A stretch of 64,000 nt of DNA from Sciurus carolinensis (taxonomy: Eukaryota > Chordata > Mammalia > Rodentia > Sciuridae): contig NW_025920104.1 of NCBI RefSeq assembly GCF_902686445.1, forward strand, positions 4,216,001 through 4,280,000, in the 5' to 3' direction. The position numbers and the translations under genes are program-made. Under the pieces are notes generated by a model. It was not told where the DNA came from. It ran no database searches and saw only the letters and a list, made by a program, of their open reading frames with translations. How positions within the stretch are numbered: position 1 is the stretch's first letter; each line of letters begins with the position of its first letter. Shown here in pieces: positions 50,386-60,045 of this stretch.

Positions 50386-51500
50386 ATATCTTCTCTTAAA
50401 GTATACATACATGAGCTAGAGGAAAACGTATGAAAATGCCAGGGTCCAGAAATGATCAAAGAAATGATCACTGCTAATATTTTCATGCAGGGGCATCCAG
50501 AATTCCATCCAGTGCTTGATAAAGATCCTCTGCAGGATGATTTCAAAGGCTCATCCTAAAAGGAATTGCCGGATGTTTTGTTCCAAAGCATGGTGGTTTT
50601 TCTGCTGTGTTTTTCTGATAATATATTACTCAATTCAGTCTGAACGGATTGCTTAAGGGGATGAAGGGAATACAACAAAAATTCCAGAAAATATTACCTA
50701 CAATCTGAAAAACAATGGGTCTTTACCACTAACAAAATTAAAAATAATTTTACAACCATACAATCAGTCCCTAAAAGCCTCTGGAGAAAATAGTTGTTGA
50801 TCTGCCTTTGTCTCCAACAGGCTGGTTAAATTTTAACGATGGTTTTGTTCATGTGTGGTGGTGAGGTATAAGAATAAGGTTTCATAACATTCCTTCCTTC
50901 CTACAAAGAATATGTCACCCCTATAATAAACATTGGTACACAATTACAATTGGGACCACTGCCCTACGGTACCCCTTAACTCAGCAATTCAGATATTAAC
51001 CAGATGGACCTAGTAGAGATAGTCACATGAGATTACTTGTCTATTGTTTTAACTGCAAGAATAATAAGAATAGTCTTAGGTCACATAGAGTTTAGATATT
51101 AAGGAAGTAAATATTGCATTAGCTCACCGAGGTAGTTAGATATTCTTAAAACAATTGTGAATAGGTAAGGATAATCTGTAAGGTTACTCTTTTCTCATAA
51201 TTTTCTGTTCCTTGTTAAAAACAATTTCTGCCTATGCTTTGAAAACTTCTTTAATATTAACCACAAGATTGTCATTATAACCTGAAGAAAAATGTCTATA
51301 AACCCAGCCTTCCCCAGAATAAAGTGGGATTGATTGCACCAGAACTAGAGTCTGTGTCTTTCATTCTCCATCCATCACCGACGCTGTCTCCCCGTGCCCT
51401 GTTTACTGGTGTGGAACCCATGGACTCCTGCTAGGGCTGGACCCTGGCATTTTCATACATTTTCCTCTAGCTCATGTATGTATACTTTAAGAGAAGATAT
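50386..51500 (+). mobile_element. Foldback element: 64-bp inverted ends around an LTR-like core
   Basis: Left arm 50386-50449 and right arm 51437-51500 are reverse complements over 64 bp with one mismatch by my count. The core 50437-51449 (1013 bp) runs from 'tgccagggtccag' to 'ctggaccctggca', that is TG...CA with 13-bp inverted ends. It contains TATA-like 'tgtctataaacc' and a polyadenylation signal in 'cccagaataaagtggg', as in a retroviral LTR. The inverted match continues 51 bp beyond each LTR-like end, which LTR insertion does not explain. No direct target duplication is seen at either border. No coding frame. Confidence 0.7.
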
Positions 51501-51548
51501 AAAACAAGACTAATAAAAATTCCAGTATCAGAACTTAGAAAATAATGC

Positions 51549-51648
51549 ATGGCTGGGAATATAGCTCAGTGTTATAGTGCATGCCTTGCATGCACAGGCC
51601 CCAGGTTCAATCCTCAGCACTGCAGAGAAAAAAAAAAGAAGAAGAAAG
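51549..51648 (+). repeat. ID-type SINE
   Basis: 'ggctgggaatatagctcagt', 'ccaggttcaatcctcagcac', A/G-rich tail. Confidence 0.87.
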
Positions 51649-51718
51649 AAAATCAAGGCAATGTATTATTTTCTCACACATTCTTCAAAGTTATCAGAGG
51701 AATAAAGAAAATATGCAC

Positions 51719-51900
51719 TGCTGGGCACAGTGGCACGTGCCTATAATTCAAACTCCTCAGAGGCAAAGAAAGAAGGTCACAAGTTCAAGGCCAGCCTCAG
51801 CAGCTAGCAAGATAAACATTAAAAGAACTGGGAATGCAGCTCAGTGGTAAAATGCGCCAGGGTCCAATCTCAGCATAAAAAATAAATAAACAAACACAAA
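51719..51900 (+). repeat. Dimeric B1+ID SINE
   Basis: 'ctgggcacagtggcacgtgc', 'gttcaaggccagcctcagca', then 'gggaatgcagctcagtggta'. Confidence 0.85.
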
Positions 51901-52094
51901 CAAGAAATACACCGTGTTCACAAACATCATTCCCAGATATGAACCCAAACTAAATCTGAGCAAGTAGCAAAGAGAACATGGCAAGATTCAGAGGTACATA
52001 TTATGGTACCAAGATGGTTTACCAACTCCAAGTGTAATGAAACAACCTATAATCAATCTCCTTATTTCAACAATTTCCTACTGTAACATCTTAC

Positions 52095-52214
52095 CCTCTA
52101 AATAAGAACTCAAATAGTGGCCCAGCAAGATCCAGTCTTTTGTTTCCATAGTGTTCTCTGTCATCTAGTTCTCTTGTATTCAAAGTGGCCAGAAGTAACT
52201 TATGAACCATATAT
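52095..52214 (-). pseudogene. POLR2B: POLR2B pseudo-exon, open
   Basis: 120 nt between 'cttttttaaag' and donor gtaaga. Reads [20 protein letters not shown] then [19 protein letters not shown], matching POLR2B with scattered missense changes and no stop. Splice borders are intact. Confidence 0.92.
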
Positions 52215-52390
52215 CTTTAAAAAAAGGGAAAAGAAGTGAAAAAACATTTTGTTTTGTTTTCTCCCCCATAATATTTATCAAAAAACATCATTCTTTACAT
52301 TTAGCTTTAAGAAAAACACTCTATCTTAACTATATATTAGTAGAGAATTTAAAACAATAAAATTTAAAATACCATAAGAAATATACTTAT

Positions 52391-52569
52391 TTTGGTCTCA
52401 AAAAATCACTAACACCAACATGAGGAAGTATTTCTTTTTGTAAGACTTCTTTTGAATATTTAATTCTTTTCTCTTTAGTGATGCCAGATTTTGCCCCTCT
52501 TGAACCAATGAAATTGAAAGTAACATTCTGTTCTTGAATGACAAAAGCTTCATCAAGAGAAGTTTTAAC
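52391..52569 (-). pseudogene. POLR2B: POLR2B pseudo-exon, 3' frameshift
   Basis: After acceptor 'atttgacag' it reads [20 protein letters not shown] then [20 protein letters not shown] up to [10 protein letters not shown] deletion then shifts the frame (LRPK and a stop), and the donor GT is lost. Confidence 0.92.
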
Positions 52570-52734
52570 CTGTCAAATAATTTATATAGAAATTTTCAAA
52601 TTCATATTTTCACCTCAAATGAGTCAGCTCTCATTTAAATTAATAACATTTTAAATATTTCTATAAACCTAATCAAATATATAAGTGTTTTAGAAAATCA
52701 AAGAATTATAAAAACCTTAGAACTAGAAGAACCA

Positions 52735-52805
52735 CCTAAAGTGCTGGTGATGTAAATCAGTGGTAAAACACTCCCAGGTTAAATCCCTTGTGCCAAAACA
52801 AATAA
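52735..52805 (+). repeat. ID SINE, degraded
   Basis: 'gtgctggtgatgtaaatcag' and 'ggttaaatcccttgtgcc'. Confidence 0.55.
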
Positions 52806-52888
52806 ACGACAACAACAAAAAAATGCAATGAATGATCCTGAATTGGATTCTGAATAAAGAAAAAAAATACTATTAAAGATATTATTGG

Positions 52889-53145
52889 AGCTGGGTGTGG
52901 TGGGGCACTTAGGAGGCTGAGGCAGGAAGATTACAAGTTCCAGGTCAGCCTATACAATTTTGCAAGACTGTCTCAAAATATACAAAAAGATATGGGAGTG
53001 GTAGAACACTTGCCTACCATGCTCAAGGCCCTGAGTTTGATCCCCATCACTGCATACATTCACTCAGTCACTCTCACACACACACAAATGAGGCTGTGAC
53101 TCAATAGTATAATGCCTCTAAATTTAATCCCGTACACAAGGGAGG
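52889..53145 (+). repeat. Dimeric B1+ID SINE plus ID remnant
   Basis: 'gagctgggtgtggtggggca', 'gcaagactgtctcaaaatat', 'gagtttgatccccatcactg'. Then a CACT/CA-rich stretch and a second ID-like piece from 53085. Confidence 0.75.
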
Positions 53146-53741
53146 GGAAGAAAAGGTGTTATGAGGACACTAGCAAATAAATAAGTTCTGCATATTTATA
53201 GTATTATAACTACATTATATTTCTTGATTTTAGTAATTATACTATGATTATATAAGTGAATATCATGGATCTTAGGAAACAGACACTAAAGTATTAGGAC
53301 TAAAGAGGCATAATACCTGTTAACTTACTCTCAAATGGTCCAGAAAAAATGTCATGTGTATGTACAGGTAGAATAATAAAGCAAATGTAGCCAAGTTAAC
53401 AACTAATCTGAGTGAAGAATACAGAGTTCTTGGTACTACTCTAGCAACTGTTCTCTAACTTTGAAATTCCTACAAAACATAAAGGTTTTCCTTTTCCTCA
53501 AAATCAAAAGAAAAAAATGGTATCCACTACTCATTTTCCCTTTTTACTAAATTACACTAGACCAATGTACTTTTATAATTTTCCTTACTGCTTTCTTCAT
53601 GGTGCTGCCATTGACCTTTTGGCTATCTCTACCTTTCATGTCTATTTTATGTGGAATTGTCAGCACAGAGGCCTAGACAGGGAAGACCTTCACTTCACAT
53701 GAAATTTGTGACAGTCAAATTTCTCTTCAGCACAGATTTCT
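53146..53741. other. POLR2B pseudo-intron, nothing recognised
   Basis: No frame or repeat that I can name. Confidence 0.45.
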
Positions 53742-53962
53742 GCTGTTTTGGGGTTTGTTTTATTACCAGGGATTGAACCCAGGAACACTTAAACACTGAG
53801 CCACACCCCCAGTCTTTTTTTATACTTTATGTAAAGACAGGATATTGCTGAGTTTCTTAGGGCCTCACTGAGTTGCCAAGGCTGGTTTTGAACTTGTGAT
53901 CCTCTTGCCTCAGTCTCTGGAGCTGCTAGGATTACAGGCATGCACCACCACACCCAGCTCTT
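53742..53962 (-). repeat. Dimeric B1+ID SINE
   Basis: 'ccagggattgaacccaggaa', 'aaagacaggatattgctgag', 'attacaggcatgcaccacca'. Ends about 80 bp from the POLR2B exon piece. Confidence 0.88.
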
Positions 53963-54041
53963 CTATGTTTTAAGGTTAGCAATAATTAGTACATCTAAAT
54001 TTCATATCAGACACTATGTATACATTTTGTTTTCACCTTAC

Positions 54042-54058
54042 CATTTCCATCATCTCTG
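54042..54058 (-). pseudogene. POLR2B: POLR2B pseudo-exon, 3' piece beyond the ERV
   Basis: Reading leftward from the LTR, the sequence continues the exon cut at 60046 with the codons for the residues after FEDPE, then donor gtaagg at 54036-54041. Taken with the 60046-60198 piece it makes one exon of the expected form, so the ERV landed inside it. Confidence 0.9.
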
Positions 54059-54284
54059 TGTCGGGGTACCCGGGACCCCTGGCCCTAGGTGTGGCTAAGA
54101 TGGTGCCTGGCAGTGAGCCAGAGCAGTTAACTTTTGCACAAACATCTGACATCATTTTAAGGAAGTCTTTATGACTGGTTCTCTGGTCTCATGCACAACG
54201 CATGATCTTGGTATGCCCTGCTTGGCTCTCTGTATCTGTCCATGCTTTTCCCTCGTGTGCTCTCCTTTGATTGGTGGTTTTACC

Positions 54285-54292
54285 TATATAAG
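54285..54292 (+). promoter_or_regulatory. LTR TATA box
   Basis: 'tatataag' about 80 bp before the polyadenylation signal in U3; the same motif is in the 3' LTR near 59904. Confidence 0.8.
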
Positions 54293-54366
54293 GTCTGTAA
54301 CTTCCCTGCTGAAGAGGAAAAAAGGGGATAAGAAAAAGAAACAATAGAAGCAGAAGGACAGTGCAC

Positions 54367-54372
54367 AATAAA
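54367..54372 (+). promoter_or_regulatory. LTR polyadenylation signal
   Basis: aataaa followed by a GT/T-rich stretch ('gtgtcgtgtttctctg'); repeated at 59986-59991 in the 3' LTR, where it would be used. Confidence 0.82.
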
Positions 54373-54427
54373 GCATTGAAACTTCAACCAGGTGTCGTGT
54401 TTCTCTGCGGGCAGGGAACGCGATAAG

Positions 54428-54442
54428 TGGTGCCGAAACCCG
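54428..54442 (+). promoter_or_regulatory. Primer binding site, tRNA-Phe type
   Basis: 'tggtgccgaaacccg' starts one base after the LTR and is complementary to the last 15 bases of mammalian tRNA-Phe including CCA. The next bases (acccggga) look like a 4-base insertion before the match resumes. tRNA-Phe priming is the known habit of IAP elements. Confidence 0.85.
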
Positions 54443-54559
54443 ACCCGGGAAACAACAAACCAGCAGCAACTACCTAGGTAAGTTTTAGAGATTAATGTTA
54501 TAAATAATAAAAAAGGAGTGATAAAGGCAGCCTTGACGTTCGCGGTAAAGCGACTATCA

Positions 54560-54975
54560 GGACACGCGGAATGCGGTCCAATTAAAGTCAGGACACACGA
54601 AAGGTGGTCCGGGGACACGCGGAATGCGGTCCACTTAAAGTCAGGACACACGGAAGGTGGTCCGGGGACACGCGGAATGCGGTCCAATTAAAGTCAGGAC
54701 ACACGGAAGGTGGTCCGGGGACACGTGGAATGCGGTCCGATTAAAGTGAAAGTAAGGACTAGCGAAAGGCAGTCCGGAGACAGAGCCAAGCGAAACGCGG
54801 CTCGGAGTGGACTAGCGAAAGGCAGTCCACCTTAAAAGTATTAAAGTGAAAGTAGCACGCGAAAGGCAGCTACACCCTGGACTAAGCGAAAAGCGGTCCA
54901 CATTAGAGATATTAAAGTGAAAGTGGTGCGTGAAAGACCACCATCAATCAACCCGGACCAAGTGGAATGCGGTCC
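54560..54975 (+). repeat. Leader array of about 14 stem-loops with covarying arms
   Basis: Each unit is a 19-22 base inverted repeat with a purine-rich apex (GAAA, GGAAT, GGAAG). Starts: 54560, 54591, 54613, 54644, 54666, 54697, 54719, 54756, 54783, 54809, 54852, 54879, 54923, 54955. The first seven form a 53-bp tandem repeat of two alternating hairpins. Arms vary but stay paired: GGAC/GTCC, GAGCC/GGCTC, GTAGC/GCTAC, GTGGT/ACCAC. Inner stems also vary together (CGC/GCG versus CAC/GTG). It lies between primer site and gag, where packaging and dimerisation signals reside. Role is inferred. Confidence 0.85.
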
Positions 54976-55021
54976 AGTGAACTGAAACTGGTATGCAAAA
55001 AGTGATCACAGCAAATTAATC

Positions 55022-55336
55022 ATGGGTTCTGAGGTGTCTAGAGTTCACATGGAAGGTCTATTAAAGGCTTTATTAAAGGCTAATGGAACACCTTTAAAGG
55101 TTTCCTCAGCTAGGAAGTTTTTAAAAACTGTAGAAGATAAAGCCCCTCGGTTTTTAAATGAGGGATTGTTTGATCAAGAGAAACTATCACAAGAGACAGA
55201 AAAAAACCCCCCTCCTGATCCCTTCCACGCAGCTCCATGGCCACCTAGGGAGGGAACACCCGTGTTCTTGAAGCAGTCCCCCCCGAGTCCAATCCCCCTA
55301 GGCAGAGATCTCAGCAGCTCCATTCCTCAAAAGTAG
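55022..55336 (+). pseudogene. gag: ERV gag N-terminal stub
   Basis: A 104-residue frame from the first ATG after the leader. It begins Met-Gly, the usual acceptor for N-myristoylation of matrix protein, followed by a short helical stretch and then a proline-rich segment before a TAG. No capsid or nucleocapsid (zinc-knuckle) sequence follows. Placement right after the leader and the MG start support gag. The join to the filler is near 55340. Confidence 0.7.
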
Positions 55337-55339
55337 TAA

Positions 55340-56870
55340 GAAATAATGTTTTGTGATTTTCTGCATTCAAACCTAACCTGATTTCTCAACCAGGAAGAAA
55401 AAGGGTTAAAAAGTCCTGGGTGATCCTCCCTCCCCCCTCCCTGGCCTTGCTAAAGCCTGCATTGGAATATAAACTGCAGCGGTCTCAGCGGGAAAGGGGG
55501 GTAACCTGAAGATAAAAAAGGAAAAAAAAAAAAAAAAAGGTGTCTGTTTTAAGCTTCTGGCTGCTACACAGAACTACTCATTTTCCAGGATTCTTGTTTT
55601 GTTTTGTTTTGTTTTGTTTTTTTAATGCTGTATTTTTGAGCTCATGATTTTTTTTGATCAGTTTTATTTTTATCCAACTCTACAGTTATTTTTGAACATC
55701 TGTTACATTACAATGGAGATTCACCTATAAAGTTACAAGGCCTTTGATTTTGTGTTATGTGGATGTTGTGCTGTCTAATGTCATGTTTTGTCTGTATCAA
55801 AACTGAGCGCTCCTAAAATTAAAATTTAAAAATGGATCCAAATACTTTTATTCACGTGATTTAAAAAGGTTCAATTTAAATTGAGTAAATTAATAAAAGT
55901 AAAATGTCTTTAAAAATAACTTACAAGTCTCTAGGTGGTCAAACTAATAAAATGTTGATGTTAAACAATGTCTAATATCAATTGTTTCTAGGACCTTTCT
56001 TCAACAGAAAAGAGACAGCAAATACTGTTCAGGACACTTGTCTAATATCTTGACTAAAAACAAGGTTACTAAGAGTTATGTCTTAACAAGTACAATTCTA
56101 TATACAAAGGGTTCTAAAGGTTTCAACTGTGTTTCAGTTAGAGTACTATAAACAACAAAGTATTTTATCTTGTTAAAATGGTGTAATTTATCTAAATTCA
56201 GAAATTTCATGAGTTGTTTCAAAATGTGAACAAAAGGGGGTCAACACATAAAAAAGAAAAAATAAAAGGTTCTAAAATTACAACTAAATTTAGTGAAGAA
56301 GAAAATCTTTCTGGATAAAAAAGTGTTATATAATAAAATACATGAGGGTCTAAATAAGTGCTAAAAAAGTCTGTGTGTAAGTAAAGGACAAGCTTCAACA
56401 AGTCTGTGTGTAGCTAAGTTGGTTGTATGTATGTAAAACAGCTAAAGCTATTTAAGGTTTTTCCTAAGGTGAAATACTAATGTTCTGATATAAGCCAAAG
56501 TTTAATCTATATGGTAAAATGACATGGTAAAATAACAAGGATTTCTTAGAAACAATAATTTACTCTTAACTTTGTGTCTATTAAGTTTTATTCTTTAAAA
56601 CAATTAGTCTTAAAAATTGGGGTTTATACAATTATGGTTAAACAACTGTTAAGAGTATTGTACTATGTTACAGAGTCTAAATTTTTCTTTAAAAACTAAA
56701 TTTAGTAAGATTAAAGTGTCAAGGTAATTGTAAAATGGTCACTCTTTGTATATTAAATGTATTCATATTTTCCAAGTATACAAGTTTTAAAACAGGGTAT
56801 TTATCAAGCTGCTATTCTCCAAACTTCTCTCTCAATGTTGGAATGCTTCTAGGTTCTCATAAACAGTCTT
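55340..56870 (+). other. AT-rich filler replacing gag, protease and most RT
   Basis: About 1.5 kb with no open frame and no retroviral motif that I can see. It contains an A-run at 55517-55539, a (GTTTT)n run at 55595-55620, and AT-rich sequence with repeated 'aataaa'-like words. Composition differs sharply from the leader and env. It may be captured host sequence or decayed 5' pol; the first is suggested by the absence of any recognisable pol remnant. Confidence 0.6.
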
Positions 56871-56879
56871 AATGCCTAT

Positions 56880-57250
56880 TCCTACCAGCTAAAATATTAC
56901 AATCATATCCCAAAGCTGTTGCTCAAGTAATATTTAAGGGAATAGAATCTTGCATTACTGTCTTTGAAATCCATCCTTCTATCATTATAACCCCTTATTC
57001 CACTCAGCAAATTAAATGGCTAAGCAATAATGATGATGATTGGTCAGTATTATATTGTTCCACCTCAGTTCAGTTTGATCTGCACTTGTTCATGATCAAC
57101 TTCATACTATAATAGTTCAATCCAACTCGGCACAAGTTACTGAGCTCGCAGCTGTGGTGTTGGCTTTTAAAGTAGCAGATAATCAGCCGTTTAATCTCCT
57201 ATCTGATAGTTCATATGTTGTTAATGCTTTAAGTGTTCTTAAAACTGTGC
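56880..57250 (+). pseudogene. pol: ERV pol: RT connection and RNase H remnant
   Basis: One frame from about 56888 resembles the RT connection segment (STQQIKWLSNNDDDW). A second frame at about 57112-57250 has RNase H features: an acidic residue in SAQVTELAAVVLAF and the SDSSYVVNAL motif. A frameshift separates them, and a gap separates RNase H from the integrase frame. Pseudogenic. Confidence 0.75.
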
Positions 57251-57251
57251 C

Positions 57252-57878
57252 ATGTATACAGGACATATTAGGGCTCATTCTAATTTACCGGGACCTTTGA
57301 CTAGAGCAAATGATTTGGTGGATATGGCTACCAAATCCGTTTTTGTTTTTTCCATAGAGGAACAAGCAAAACTCTTTCATGAGAAATTCCATGTAAATTC
57401 CACTACCTTGAGTAGAAAATTTCCTATCTCTAAATGTGTGGCTCGACAAATAGTAAAAAATTGTCAACACTGTGCTCCTTTGATCCCAGTACAATCTTTT
57501 GGAGTCAATCCCAGGGGATTGTTACCTAATCATGTTTGGCAAATGGATGTAACTCATATTCCTGAATTCGGTATTGTAGAGTATGTACATGTGTCAGTAG
57601 ACACTGCTTCAGGGGTCATCATGGCTTCTGCTCACTCTGGAGAAAAGGTAAAAGATGTCATTCAACACTGCCTACAAGCGTTTGCTTGCTGGGGCATACC
57701 TAAAGTTATAAAAACAGATAATGGTCCTGCTTATACCTCCAAAAGCTTCCAGCTATTTCTACAAACATTTAATATTCAATTGATTACTGGTATTCCCTAT
57801 AATCCACAAGGACAAGGTATAGTCGAGAGGACACATCCCACCTTAAAAAATTGTCTTAATAAAAAAAAGGGGGAATAG
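57252..57878 (+). pseudogene. pol: ERV integrase, core intact but truncated
   Basis: A 208-residue frame. The first about 25 residues are the end of RNase H. The integrase zinc domain shows H43, H47, C71, C74 (HHCC). The catalytic core shows D99 (in WQMDVTHI), D156 (in KTDNGPAYTS) and E192 (in NPQGQGIVERTH), with 35 residues between the last two: a complete DD35E. The frame stops soon after, at KNCLNKKKGE, so the C-terminal DNA-binding part is missing. The ATG is internal; a real product would need an upstream fusion that is broken. Confidence 0.88.
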
Positions 57879-57952
57879 GAGACTCTTTTAAATCTCCCAA
57901 GGACAAAATTAATCTGGTTCTTTTTATTTTAAATTTTTTGACTATAGACAAT

Positions 57953-59519
57953 TATGGACACTCTTCGGCTGATCGCCATAGCAACCCTTCCCCTGTCCCT
58001 CAAACATGGGCCAAGTGGAAAGACATATTGACAGGTTGCTGGACCAGATCCAGTATCACGTTGGGTCCGAGGGTCTGTTTGTATTTTTCCACAGGATCAA
58101 CAAACTCCGATCTGGGTTCCTGAAAGATTGACCTGTGGGCAATAGTTAAAGCTTGGCCATATCCTTTACCGTTAACTAATATTACCCACTACACTTTATG
58201 ATCCAGAGACTCAACCATATAATTCCGCTATCTCCCTCCCTGGAGCCTTATGCTTTGATATACCTGAGGATAATGCTACCTCACAAATTACCTCTTCCCA
58301 CAAATGGATTTAAAAGTCCCAGAATTTTTCCTCCATGTAATCCAAAATTTTCCACTCCTCCCATTTGGACAGGTTGTCAAAATACAAAGCGAGTGACCCC
58401 AGTTCAACATGGATTTTTCTTCACACCAAATTTTACTTCCCAGCGTACCACTGATAATTTTGCTGATCATGACGCCATGGGCATGGAGCGTGTTAATGCT
58501 TTTAATAGCTGGTTGCTATTCACCTCGATTTCAGGATATACTAACTTACAACCTTTTTTTTTTTTGCTCTTAAAGGAGGATCTTTTAGACAATGCGAATG
58601 GAACTCTTCGGCGTGGAGCGGAAAAAAATGCTGGAGCTGAGACTACTACTAACTGTACTAGAGACATTACATTCTCATCCACTCCAGCCTGTGTGTTCCC
58701 TCCTTTTATGTTTCTACTAACCAATATTTCCAATAACACAACTCTTGATTGCTCTCAATCTAGTTGCTACCTTTCTCAATGTTGAAATGCTACCAATTTC
58801 TCCCATGCGGTCTTAATGCGCATCCCTACCTTCCTACCTATCCCAGTCTCTGTTACAGATGCAGAATTACCAGTGCTACTATCAAGAAATAAAAGACAAT
58901 TTGGCATCACAGCAGCTGTGATTTGACAGCTACTATACAGACAGCGACTGCAGTCAACCGTTTAGCTGAAAACACAGCTACTGCCTTACAAACTCAAGAG
59001 ACTTTAAACCAACATTTAAGGGCAGGCTTACTCCTGGTGAATCAAAGAGTGGACCTATTACAAGAACAAGTGGACATATTACAAGAACTTTTGGGACTGG
59101 GATGTGTTTACTCTTTAAGAGCTGTTTGTGTTACCCCTATTGTATATGATGATTTCAGCACTGCAGCTAAGTTATCTAGTAATTTGTCACTTTACCTTAC
59201 TTCTACTTGGTCATCTCAATTTGATAATCTTACCTCACAACTTAGAGCCAAAATTGTCAAAGCTAATTCTACTGGGGTACATATTGCTTCTGTATCTGAG
59301 ATGGCTAAATGGTTTTCTTCTGCTTTCGATTTTGTAAAACAGTGGGCAGGTCTGGGCACTTTGGGACTGCTTCTCCTCATTGGTATCCTTTTCCTCACTC
59401 GTCTGTTTGTGCGTCTACAAGCCAGCCAAAACAGGGATCGGATTATCTTTCATCAGGCCATGACCGCCCTAGAGGCCGGCAGCTCCCCACAAGTGTGGCT
59501 CTCGATGCTGGACCGGTAG
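57953..59519 (+). pseudogene. env: ERV env, broken (SU and TM parts)
   Basis: A short signal-peptide-like start at about 57953 precedes disrupted sequence. An SU frame (58198-58785) has many N-glycosylation sites and ends in an in-frame TGA. Its frame resumes to a basic cleavage site (R-N-K-R, 58885-58896) and a hydrophobic start of TM, then hits another TGA at 58924. The TM frame (to 59519) is shifted by one base. In it, a leucine heptad stretch (residues 36-57) leads to C61 and C69, the C-X7-C spacing of betaretrovirus-like TM, then a membrane span at about 143-163 and a 35-residue tail. Not translatable as one protein. Confidence 0.85.
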
Positions 59520-59663
59520 TCAAAGACGGGTAATGAAGAAGGTGGCTATGTACCAACCTAAGACAGGAGCTGCAGCATGCTCTGCAGAATCTGATGACGG
59601 GTAAGGACATATGCTGACCACTCAACCTAAGACAGGCACGGTCCTGAGCTTTAATTTTATAAT
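59520..59663 (+). repeat. Post-env spacer with imperfect 45-bp direct repeat
   Basis: Two copies beginning 'gacgggtaa' (59525 and 59596) and each containing 'caacctaagacagg', between env and the polypurine tract. Confidence 0.7.
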
Positions 59664-59677
59664 AAAAAAGGGGGAAC
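59664..59677 (+). promoter_or_regulatory. Polypurine tract
   Basis: 'aaaaaagggggaac' directly before the 3' LTR, the expected plus-strand primer. Confidence 0.88.
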
Positions 59678-60045
59678 TGTCGGGGTACCCGGGACCCCTG
59701 GCCCTAGGTGTGGCTAAGATGGCGCCTGGCAGTGAGCCAGAGCAGTTAACTTTTGCACAAACATCTGACATCATTTTAAGGAAGTCTTTATGACTGGTTC
59801 TCTGGTCTCATGCACAATGCATGATCTCGGTATGCCCTGCTTGGTTCTCTGTATCTGTCCACGCTTTTCCCTCGTGTGCTCTCCTTTGATTGGTGGTTTT
59901 ACCTATATAAGGTCTGTAACTTCCCTGCTGAAGAGGAAAAAAGGGGATAAGAAAAAGAAACAATAGAAGCAGAAGGACAGCACGCAATAAAGCATTGAAA
60001 CTTCAACCAGGTGTCGTGTTTCTCTGCGGGCAGGGAACGTGATAA
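59678..60045 (+). repeat. 3' LTR (368 bp)
   Basis: Same length as the 5' LTR, with nine transitions between them. Aligned with the target repeat tctctg at 60046. Confidence 0.93.

Larger units (their letters stand above)
54059..54426 (+). repeat. 5' LTR (368 bp)
   Basis: Starts 'tgtcggggtacccgggac' and ends 'gggaacgcgataa'. It does not end in the usual CA. It differs from the 3' LTR at nine positions, all transitions and no indels by my count. A TATA box and polyadenylation signal are listed separately. Confidence 0.93.

Noticed and set aside
54280..54687. 135-residue minus-strand frame with repeats
   Set aside because: Antisense reading of the LTR and of the 53-bp leader repeats; the regular pattern comes from the tandem repeat.
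54560..54975. CRISPR-like array
   Set aside because: Regular short palindromic units, but without unique spacers, in a mammalian retroviral leader.
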